NCBI GenBank assembly: GCA_020091685.1
Contig: CM034602.1
Span: 2,106,936 to 2,170,935 of the forward strand
Reading direction: 5' to 3'
Length of the DNA stretch: 64,000 bases
Source: Lutjanus erythropterus
Taxonomy: Eukaryota > Chordata > Actinopteri > Lutjaniformes > Lutjanidae
In this document: one piece after another, positions 11,665 to 22,000 of the stretch
Layout: each line of letters begins with the position of its first letter
Position numbering within the stretch: the stretch's first letter is position 1
Translations under genes and position numbers: made by a program
The notes under the pieces: generated by a model
The model's database searches: none
Told to the model about the DNA's origin: nothing
Seen by the model: the letters and a program-made list of their open reading frames with translations, nothing else

Positions 11665-12215
11665 CTCATTTTCAGCAGGCTGGACTATTGTAAAAGTGTC
11701 TTCACAGGTCTGAGTGAAAAATCAGATCAGATCACATTCTTGCAGATCATCCAGGATGCTGCTGCCTCACCAACACCAGGACAGTGGAGCACATTACTCC
11801 AGTGTTTAGATCACTGCACGGATAGATTTTAAAATTCTGTTTCTTATCTATAAAGCACTAAATGCTCTCAGGCCTTAATACATCTCGGCTGTCAGCTCAT
11901 TTAAATCAGAGCTTAAAACATCTCAGTTTACTGCAGCTTTCCAGTGACGTAGATACATAACTTCTTGTTTAAATAATCTGTAGCTCTTGTTTTTATATCT
12001 GTTTGCTTCGCTTTTGTTTTTATGTCTCTTAAATTCAGTTTCTGTGATGTTTTATCTATTTATTGGCTTGCTCTTAGCTTTTGTTTTTATGATCTCAAAT
12101 GCAATTTTAATGTTCTTTTTAATGTTTTACTTTAATGCATGTCTATGCTCCTGTAAAGCACTTTGAATTGCCTTGTGTCTGAATGGTGATACTACATTTT
12201 TTTTAGGGTGATATC
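11665..12215 (+). mobile_element. Degraded L2/CR1-like LINE, ORF2 C-terminus and 3' tail
   Basis: SRLDYCKSVFTGLSEKS followed by QIIQDAAAS matches the consensus reverse-transcriptase C-terminal pattern of fish L2/CR1 LINEs (SRLDYCNSLL...LQ..QNAAAR). Past a frameshift, DHCTDRF and then the nucleotides for FKILFLIYKALNALRP resemble the usual FKIL--YKALNG segment. The 3' portion has TAAAGCACTTTGAATTGCC, a typical LINE tail motif. Frameshifts and stops make it inactive. It directly follows the duplicated IQUB exon. Confidence 0.75.
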
Positions 12216-12979
12216 ATCATCTGTGAGAATATTGGCTGATTGTGATTGATTTTAAACGCTGGTAAGGACCCCTTTAATTTGGTTAATTTGGTATTTATTT
12301 ATTGGTATAATTATTTTTCTATTCCATGTCTGATCTGTGAATATTTTTCAATAAAGTTAAAAATCAAGCAAGCGACCAATGGCAGGGCTTCTAGCAGCAG
12401 CGTGCACCTGAGAGCTTTACTGCGAAAGAAGATCAACACAACCAGGCTTTGTCTGCATGAGCTGCTCGACAAAACCTACAACTCCAGTCAGAAGAAAGTC
12501 TGAAGCTGATCAGCACCGTTGTGACACCTGTTATTATCTCTGTCTGTAAAAAACAGAAGCGCGTTTTCTGCGTCATTTCACTCTTCTTCCGCAAAAAGTG
12601 ACGCGATCGCGAGCTGCCCACTTCAATAAATAATCTATCACGACAAAAAACAACAGTGCGATATGACAACTATCAACGATATGACGTGGAGAAAACTTAA
12701 CTTTTTGGACAAATCAGAGTAAAATGAATTGAAATCACCGAAGATTTTCAGTGATAGACTAATCAATTTTCTAATCAGTGTTCTGAGTTGCAGTATAATG
12801 CAGAGCGAGCTTTAAATAAATAGTAAAAATAAATAAAATGAATATAAATAAATAGGATTCAAAGTGTCTGTAGTTGCTTCATCGTTCTGTTAGTGTGTGG
12901 ATGATATATTGTGTCAGTTTAAAGTGTTAATACGACCCGAAGCAAACAGGAAACGATGACTCTGCGTCGCCAAACGGAG

Positions 12980-12993
12980 GTTACCATGGCAAC
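12980..12993. promoter_or_regulatory. RFX X-box palindrome at the IQUB promoter
   Basis: GTTACCATGGCAAC is a full match to the X-box consensus GTNRCC-N(0-3)-RGYAAC. RFX2/RFX3 bind such sites upstream of ciliary genes, and IQUB is an axonemal radial-spoke protein, so the site and the gene fit. It lies 82 bases before a good splice donor (13075/13076) and about 610 bases before the ATG at 13606. A half-matching copy (GTTACCATGGAGAT) is at 13235-13248. Confidence 0.7.
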
Positions 12994-12999
12994 GCGACG

Positions 13000-13075
13000 C
13001 AAACAGTCTGCGCTGCTGTTCCGTTACGTTGTTCTACATCACACGGCTTCGTTCTGTTACATTACGAGCATACAG
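13000..13075 (+). other. iqub: IQUB first exon, untranslated or alternative coding
   Basis: The segment ends in a strong donor (CATACAG/GTGAGC). With a start of transcription just after the X-box it would be a short 5' untranslated exon. Alternatively an open frame from ATG 12956 or 12986 runs to 13075 in phase 0, and can join in frame to an alternative acceptor at 13597 (TGT ACA GGT ATG). The 5' limit is a guess. Confidence 0.4.
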
Positions 13076-13325
13076 GTGAGCAGCTTTTCATTTTTTATCG
13101 TCTTCATTCAGTTTATAATCTTTATCGCTCGTAAAGAACTTCGCTGGAAAAAGAATTGGTTAAAGAGCAACAGTCGTTTTAATTTGAAACTCTGAACGTA
13201 ACCTGCTGCCGACCGGGTGATGAGTTCCGGGTACGTTACCATGGAGATCTAACCAGCTAAAGCAGAGACACCTTCGTGAAACTGAAAACTCTGACTTTAG
13301 ATTTAACAAACATCGGGAACACATT

Positions 13326-13490
13326 AATGTCAGTGGTGTAAAGAGTGATGAATATCTGCAAAAGTAATTAAGTAGAGTACAAATAAAAGTACAGACATGA
13401 AAATCTACTCATAAAAAATGCAAGTGCCCAAAAAAACAACTTAATTGCAGTAATGTGAGTATTAAATTAGTTACTTCCACTCCTGATAAT
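13326..13490. repeat. AAGTAC-rich MITE fragment
   Basis: GTAAAGAGTGATG, AAGTAATTAAGTAGAGTAC and TTAGTTACTTCCACTCCTG resemble the fish element with a GTGGAAAGTAACTAAGTACA head. A fuller copy is at 48729-49123 and fragments are at 24690-24770 and 42975-43085. Confidence 0.5.
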
Positions 13491-13605
13491 AACAGTGCTG
13501 TCCCTCAAACCATGATGCTCCCTCCAGTGATTGACTGGTGTCATTTTTATTGAACTTCAGGTGTGTTTTTATGTCATAATCCTTTACTTCCTGCAGTGTA
13601 CAGGT

Positions 13606-16600
13606 ATGTTGGAGACTGTAGAAGAAGCTGAAACTCAGGCTGACCTGCAGGACGACGCTGAGCAGCAGCTTCCAGAACCTGAGAGAAAAGAAAATGTAGG
13701 AAACTCTACGGCTACAGGTAAGACTCTGATTTACAGATAATATATATCTGTTTTATCATCGCCAGAAGTTTCACATCCAAACACCAGTCAGAAGTTCCCT
13801 CCAAAAAAAACAGTATGACGTTCTACAGAATATGCAGTTGGAGAAAACAGAATTGAACATTTATAGATGTTTAGTAGGGTTGCAGATTGTCAGCTCTTTC
13901 CTTAATCGATCATTGGTAAAATTAACAATCAACTAATCGATTAATCACAATTTACCAACCAAAGTTTTAATTCCACAGCAACATGTTCCACGTTCTCTGA
14001 CAGTGTTACATACAGCCTTAGAAATAAAGGTTCTAACTAGAACCATATAGGATTCTTCAGCTTGTCCCCATAGGAGAACCAGTTCCTTTTGGAACTTTTT
14101 ATTATAGTTCACATAGAACCCTTTCAAAAAGTTCTACTGAGAACCCTACATAACGAATTATAACAAGAACCATATGTGGAAGAACCCCCTGTGAGAGGTT
14201 CTACAGAGAACCCTCTCATGGTGCTGTGGTTTTACTTTACTCTATCCAGAGCCTTTCTACCTTGCTAAGGGTGCTAGCAAGAATCCAACTGGGGGGGTTC
14301 TACTGAGAACATTTTTATATTCCAAGGGTTTTATCTAGAACACATTCAGGATGTTCTAATGAGAACCTTTTTATATTAGCACAGTTTTATCTAGAATCAA
14401 CTAGGGGGGGTTCTATTGAGAACCATTTTATATTATGGTACAAATGAATTAAAAAAGGGTTCTCAATGGAACTTCTTACAAAGAACGCTTGACAACCCGT
14501 TTCTTCCTCGAAGGGTTCTTCAGAAGCAAATAGAGTAGAACCTCAGTTCCTCCACCTCCAGTTTAGAGAATGTTATAAATCCAAGATGAAATTGACAGAA
14601 GAGTGGAACCACAGACAGAACCGTGGATTTATCTTTTCACAGCACAGTGAGGCTGCTGATATTTCAGAGCCGAGGTCGAGGTCATAAAGTCTAAACTGAA
14701 CAAACCTCAGTCAAAACTCAGATAAAGGATCAATGATTGAACATATTTACAAGTGAGATTCATTTTGCTAATTTTGCTAACGAGGAGGACACTTCAACTT
14801 TGTGAGAAAATAATTAAAAGAAAAGAATACGATTCAAAAAGAAACAAGGTATTATGTAAAACTTGAGGCATGATTCTGGGTAAAAACACTGAAATCAAAA
14901 GTTTTATGTTGGAATAAACACTGTTCATGATGCTGCCTGATGGGATTCATTTAGTTCATCTCCTGAAGGAAATTCTTTTGATTTCTGCGTGATCTTTTAG
15001 CTTCATTAAAAAGATAAAAACTGCTTCAGATTCTGGCTCCCTAAGATTAATCTGTTAACTGTGTGACTCATTTCCAGAATCCATTAGTCGCAGTTCCTTC
15101 TATTTCAGATTTATGTATTTGCAGAGTGCTAAAATATGGAAGCACGATATAAATATACCTTAACAAAATAATGCAGATCATATTCATCATTTTCATGTTT
15201 GTGGATGAAGTGAAGGCAGTGAAGTACCGTAGATGTGTTGTGCTGTTTCTAGGTAACCTGACACATGAATTATACAATGTGAGGATCAATATCTTGTTAA
15301 AGTCCTATTAAGACCAACAACGACAGCAGCGACAAAGAAACAGCCTCAAATGAACTTCTGATTTCTAAGGCAGCGGATGGTCACTGTGGAGATTTATAAT
15401 GTGGAAAAAGTCGATCGTTTTCTGAAAATTTGATTAAAAAAATAAAAAAGTGGACTGATTATAAGATCCATCATAACGACTTGACTAAAACTGTTTTATA
15501 AGTAATAAAACATCTCTGTATTATGAAAAGCAGTATGATTTCAATGATAAAAAACAGGCTGTTAAAAAGAAAAAAAGACAGATTTCAGACACGGCCCATG
15601 ACAGAGTGTCTCTGTGTGTGGTTACAGTGAAGGTGGTGCTGGTGCCGGAGGGTCATGTGATGACCGTGGCCTTCGCCATCGGCCTCAGCATCCAGGAGCT
15701 GAAGCGACACCTCGCCTCCGAGCTCAGAGTTCCTGCTGAGGTGCTGCAGATCTCTCTGGACGGTAAGATTTTTTTTTTCTGTGTCGGTGTCGCCAAACAG
15801 TGGTGAACTTTGTATCTCTTCAGGTTAATGTTAGCCAGCAGCAGACTGACAGTTAACATCTCACTTCCTGTTCTGACTGGAGAATAAACAATCTGTGCTG
15901 ATGAGTCTCCTCAAACATTTCCTCATCCAGACTCGTTTAACTTCTTCTTCTGTTTTTCTCACAGCAAAAGTTTAAGTTTACTACAACAAACTGTTGAACA
16001 GCATAAAAGTTATTTAATAGTCAGCGTTTTATTATGAACTTTGGTCTGTTGTTTTACAGGCAGAGTGGTGGAAGAGCAGCAGAACCTGATGGAGCTCGGC
16101 GTCCGGCCTCAGGGCTCCATCCGGATGGAGATGAGCTCCACCGACCCGACCACCCACCCACTCCGCCCCCTTCGCCCCCCAGAGCACGACAACATGCCGG
16201 ACGTCATCACCGTCCGAGTCCAAACAGGTGTGACTGTCCTCAAACCCTTAATGACAGGAACACTGTTCACAAAATAACCACAGACTTCAGCTGTCTGTAA
16301 AATGTCTTCCAGATGAGGGCGTGTTCCAGGAGGTGGTGGTGGAGATTGAGCGTTCCCCCCAGCAGAAGGCCTTCCTGGGCGGCTACAGACACCGGCTGAC
16401 GGGGGCGGAGTACCACCACGCCGCCGTCCAGACCCTGCCCAAGAGGAGACCGGACAGAGGAGTGGTGGTCTTCAGCCGTGACACACAGGTACACTGCAGA
16501 GCGTCAAAACACAAAAATCACACAAAAATATCAGCGTTAGACTTACGTGTCACATTTAGTGATACGTTTGTTTGCTTACAGAATAAAAAAAAACAATAAA

Positions 16601-16764
16601 AACAAGACAAAAATATGATAAAAAGCTCAGTTTGATGCATGAAAGCACCAACAACAGGACGCGTGTGCCGTGCATTTAAAGGTCACTCATTACTGCAGAA
16701 CATTGTTCTCATCCAGGCGTGAGACAGAACATGACTTCATTTGCAAATTAAACAATCTAATTAC

Positions 16765-16830
<66 letters not shown>

Positions 16831-18929
16831 TAAATGAGCCTCTTGAACCAGAAGACAGAAAACGGATGGTCCCAGTGACACCTCCCTCCTGAGTGTTAGG
16901 TTTAATTAGTCTGATTCTGAATATGTTCTGCATTATTTTATCCATGTTAAGAAGAATATTAATACAATTTAAAAACAAAACCACATTTTAATTGAGAAAT
17001 TATGTTCACTGTTGACCCTGTTCATTTTAAATCACTACAGATCATTTTCCAAATCATTCATCACTTTTGAATTTTTTTTTTTTTTTGTTCCAGACAAACT
17101 TTTCTTTTCTTTGAAAATCAGCTTGCAGAGACTTATTTGAATATTGCTGCAAAGAGATAATCCATCAAAGTCAATGCTTTATTTCTTAGATTATGTTAGT
17201 TAAAATGGATTTCTGGGATTTCTGTTCCTGTCTGTGTACAAAGAAACTAAAGTGAAATGACACTATAGAAGAGCTGTAGCTTCTCAGAAGATATAGACAG
17301 ACAGAATAACCTTCAAAACCAACATTCAACAAAACAAAGACTTGACAGTGTAATAAAACAGCGTAAAACAGGCTTAACAGCACTCTCAAGCATGTCTCCT
17401 GCATTTAAAAAAAACACATCAATTATTTCTGTGGATAAAAATAATTGTCTGCTTTTCCAGAGAGAATCTACAGGATCATCTTAATTCACTTCATCAGTTA
17501 CTTAAATCTCATGACGCTGCAACAAGTTCAGCCAGGATCTAACAGTAAATCATTTTAGTTTAGATTAGTTTATCACTTTATTTTCAGCAGGGACTGCACT
17601 TATTAACGTCACTCCTGAGAATATGCCAGAAAGGTGGATTTTCATTTGGAGTCTCCAGGCAGATAACAGATGAAAGCACAAATATTAAGACAAAAAAAAC
17701 ATTGAAAATACAATCAACATCAAAAGCAGCAAGAATGAAATAATAAATAATGCAACAAATAACAAAATCGTCTCACTGTTCCAGTGTTCACGAGTTTGAT
17801 TTGTAATAAACAAGGTTCTTAATCTCGTGGAGAGGGAATCATATTTAACTCAGGTTCTTCTGTTTAACCTAATTTGTTCCGATCCTCTGAGGCTCTGACA
17901 GAAAAAGAAGAACAGACAGTTCCAGGAAAACCTGCTGCAGGTTAATGTGAGGTAGATATGGAGTGTTGAGAAATACCTTTTCCCAGCTGTTTCAAAATTT
18001 TACAGTGATGGCGTCCGTGTGGCTTATTGTCTCAGATTTTCTAGGTTTGTTTGTGCAGGGAACTTATCAGACAGTCTGTGATGTGTGAGAGGATCGTTGT
18101 ATTCATATTCATTCACTGTTTTCAATTTGTCTGCAGTTTATCAGAAAATCTAACGTTTCTTGCAAGTTTTTTTTAACGTGTGATGTGACAGACAGATTTG
18201 AGTCAACAAGGTATTTAAACTCAGACACGATCCATCGGTTTTTCTATGAGATCTGGATCCGTTGTTGAGGTTTTTGTGAAGGACAAGCTTAAACATACAA
18301 CCACAGGTATTGAGAAAAGTTATTTTTTTATTTTTTTTTAAACAGGCAAAAAGAAAAAAAACAAAAACACCACAAATGCAAAACGAAAATATAACAGCCA
18401 CGGTTATTAGTTTCTTTTGTCAAAAAAGGGTGTCCACGAGTCCATTATGTAGAGGTTTATATCAATAAGATGTGCATTTTCCACTGTGTCATAAATCAAC
18501 CATTTCTTCCACTTACAGATAAAAGCATTTTCTCTCAGTTTAAGCAGATAGGTCATTTTTGTTATCAATAATATTTCGGTTGAATATCTCTGCTTATCAA
18601 TGACATAATTATTTATAATACAGAGGTACATGACTTTGATGATTGTTATTGTGTTTTTTTCCACCTCAGAAAAGGAAATGGTGTTCTGGTGGCACAAACA
18701 TGAATAAATCTGAAGAAAAAACATCAAAACTTGTATAAACATCATTTTAGCATGAAATATTTGCAGTTCTGTGGCAGAGAATAAACTCACTGAAATGTTG
18801 GTAGGAGTGTGAGATGTTCTCGGGAAGTAACGATTTTAAAATGACAGGAAATCCTTCAAGCTGAAACAGATGAGGAGTGTTTTCTTGTGGCTGTGGTGTG
18901 GTTGAGTTTGAGGAACCATGAAGGTGTCA

Positions 18930-19015
<86 letters not shown>

Positions 19016-22000
19016 CCTCATCAGATGGAGTCAGTGTATGACTCACCTTCACTCTCCTGCACACAGCTGCCCTCTGGATTAAATATGACTGTCACATTCT
19101 GTAATGATGCTGGTTGGCTCATTACAGATGTACATACATGAAGACACACACCTCTGCAGTAATGAGACCTGTGTGAGTGTGTGTGTGTGTGTGTGTTTGT
19201 GTGTGGTGTTGCAGCTCTGTGATGTGATGACCTGTTTCCCACAGTATAAAGCCTGTTTCTATATCACAGGACAGCAGCCTGTTGGCCTCGTGATCCCACC
19301 ATCTTTCTTTCTTCTCAGCTCATATTTTTCTTCCCATTATCTAATTGCCTTTAACTGTCAGATGGCAGCCCCGCCCCCGCCCAGCGCGTTTGCCCCGATG
19401 GGGCTGCTGCTGCTAGCACTGCTAACGTTAGCCACACTGTGGCAGGCTGGTAGCTCTGGGTAAATGAGTTGTTTACCCTCAAACACTGTGATCCTTTTAG
19501 GTCTGAAAAAATTAAGCTTTTAGTGAGTTGTTGTCATGTTTTTAGGTTAATGTGTTGATATCTCATGGTCACACATTTCACCAGCATTTTAAATACAATT
19601 TGGCGTTTGTAGACTGATTTACGGTTTCAAATGGCTGTTAATACACGCAGTATTTTTTCGGACAGTGTTTAACATCATCAGTTTATGCTCAATTTTAACT
19701 GCTTTCTTACTGTTAAACAAGTCAACCAGTCTAAATTAAAGTTTGCTTTTAACCACCAGTGAAATTTGTCACCAGGAACATCCCTAGTTGTGGCAATGTG
19801 TTTTATAACCCTGTTATAACCTTCGATCCTCATGACTTTTTTGCTGGTGTACACTGCCACTAGGTGTCGCACTACAGCACCAGCATCTCAGGTCAAAACA
19901 AATGGGCGTGTCGACCCACCAGACTCCAGTAATTTTACTCAACAGATTATCAGAAAACACACTTCATCAGAAAAAAATAACTCGCCAAAACCTTAATAAA
20001 CCCTTATGAAAATACTCTGGCCCTCCACCTCAGTATGTTGTTGTTTTTTTGTCTGTATAAATCTTGTTAAACTGAATCTTGATAGATGTTCAGACCTCTG
20101 CCACAGCAGGCATTTTAAAAAGCACAGGTAGGTAGAGAGAGCCGATGACATTCATGAAAGCAGTGCTCTGTGGGATTCATGGTCGACTCCTCTCTAGAAG
20201 TTGTTATGGACACAGTCTGTGACCTTTGACTTATTTTTAATGAAACTGAATTTTTTTTAGCTCAGTGTCTCACTGTTTGTGCTGCTGATTTAAACAGGAG
20301 AGGTTTATGTCCTTCACAGCATTGAAATTATCCAACAGACAGTCAGTGGACACCATCCATGGGGAAATTAATGCAGCTCTGCTCACAGAGCTGCTCTTTT
20401 AGTGGCTATAGCCATGAAACTGAATTATATTATACAGCTGCGCTGCTACAACACGGGTACCAGCATGTAAAATGTGTGGGACGGTTCCAGACTTTAAAAG
20501 GTCATCAATAATTAAAGGTTTGACTGGGACTGAACCAGTTTTTATTTTTAGGATACGCGAGCATCATCAATCTGTGTCACAAGCCTGGAGAATGTAAAAT
20601 GTTACCCACCAGCTCAATTAACAGCCTGAAGCCCATGACCTCAGCTGTGGCCCTGAGATGTTCACCGCCGCCCCGTTTCCCTGTATTACGCAGCTCATCC
20701 ATATCAGCATGCGGTCTGTCTGCAGGGCAGGGAGCTGATCCCTCCTCAGGCACAATCACAAAACATTAATTAATATTTTCACAGTTTCAGCCCGTAAGGA
20801 TTTGCTGCTGGTTACCTGTATTAGGTGTGCTTAAAATTTAATAGATTTCCTGGGATCAGTTCATATCCAACATGGATCAGTGACCAGAGAAACTCAGATG
20901 ATTCATGTCTTTTTTCTAATTTTCATTGCACAAAACATCTCAAAACCTTTAAATCACCTGTTACATTGATATTTGTCTTTTTCCTTCTATAATGGCTAAT
21001 GGTAGCATTCTGTTGCCTTTTCATATGTCATTTAATGCCATTTAGTCTGTGCTGACTTATGCAGATACAGTGTCTCATTTTACATATGAATGGCATAGAG
21101 CAAAAAAATGTTGGGTGACGAAGTATAAAGAGTGACAAAGACAGTGTGTGGTCAAACAAACCAAGGATTTTCACCCAGGAGATCAATGTGCATAAATCAG
21201 TGTTTACTTAAGTTAACTAACTTACATATTTTAACCCAAATCATGATCTTTTTATAAACCTAATCAAGTAGTTTTCTTGCTCAAATGTAACCAAACTCCA
21301 ACTGTTTCACAACATTAACAAGCTCACCAGGACGACGACGGTCACTTGATTATTGCTGCCATGTCTGAATCTTAAAATGCATTGACATGACAAAGTGGTT
21401 TTCTGTTTATGTTATCCCATTGTAAAAGTGCAAACCCTTCCAAGAACAGCTTTGTTAATTTCAGCTTGTTAGAGGCATTATTGTGCACTTTACTGAAACA
21501 TGAACCTGTTCTGATTTAAATCTGCACAGATGTTGATGCTTTCAGTTTCTTAAACCAATGACTGGTGATTCCATATATTCTCATTTGACTGTTGAGGTTT
21601 CTTTGTCTCTTTTTCAATAGTCAGTTTGGTTGAACCATTGCACATTTTGTTCTCCAACATCTATTTGTAAAGATGACTTTGTACAACCTAAAAGTATGTA
21701 AGACCGTTCTGAAATACAGAATAATCCTCTCAACCATCTGACTGTAGTGAATCAGGCTTTTATAACAGGGAATCCCAAACTTTTAAACAGTTGTGCATTA
21801 TGATGAACAGTACGTTCTTATACAAAAGTGTCCTGATATATTAAATTCTCTTTGTCTGTGTCTCCATCTCTGTTAGACAGTAGAGCTGAAGTCTCAGGCC
21901 CAGCAGTGTCCAGTCAACATTTCCACCCAGATGACTGGGATTGGCTGCTACGTCTCCTGTATGAAAGACAAGCTGGTCGCCCCTGGCAACTACATCACTG

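Larger units (their letters stand above)
16489..21876. other. IQUB intron 4 (large)
   Basis: 5.4 kb between the ubiquitin-like-domain exons and the exon preceding the IQ motif. It holds a GA tract, two TG tracts, and A/T-rich sequence. A short open frame (19362-19463) with a hydrophobic stretch is discussed separately. No other exon is supported. Confidence 0.6.

Noticed and set aside
13235..13248. Second X-box near IQUB (GTTACCATGGAGAT)
   Set aside because: Only the left half matches; the right half lacks RGYAAC.
16690..16881. Ser/Leu repeat open frames
   Set aside because: They are translations of the GA microsatellite.
18407..18790. 127-codon minus-strand open frame in IQUB intron 4
   Set aside because: A/T-rich sequence, Ile/Lys/Asn-biased composition, no domain and no splice context; consistent with chance.
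18836..19021. Poly-His/Thr open frame
   Set aside because: It is the translation of the TG microsatellite.
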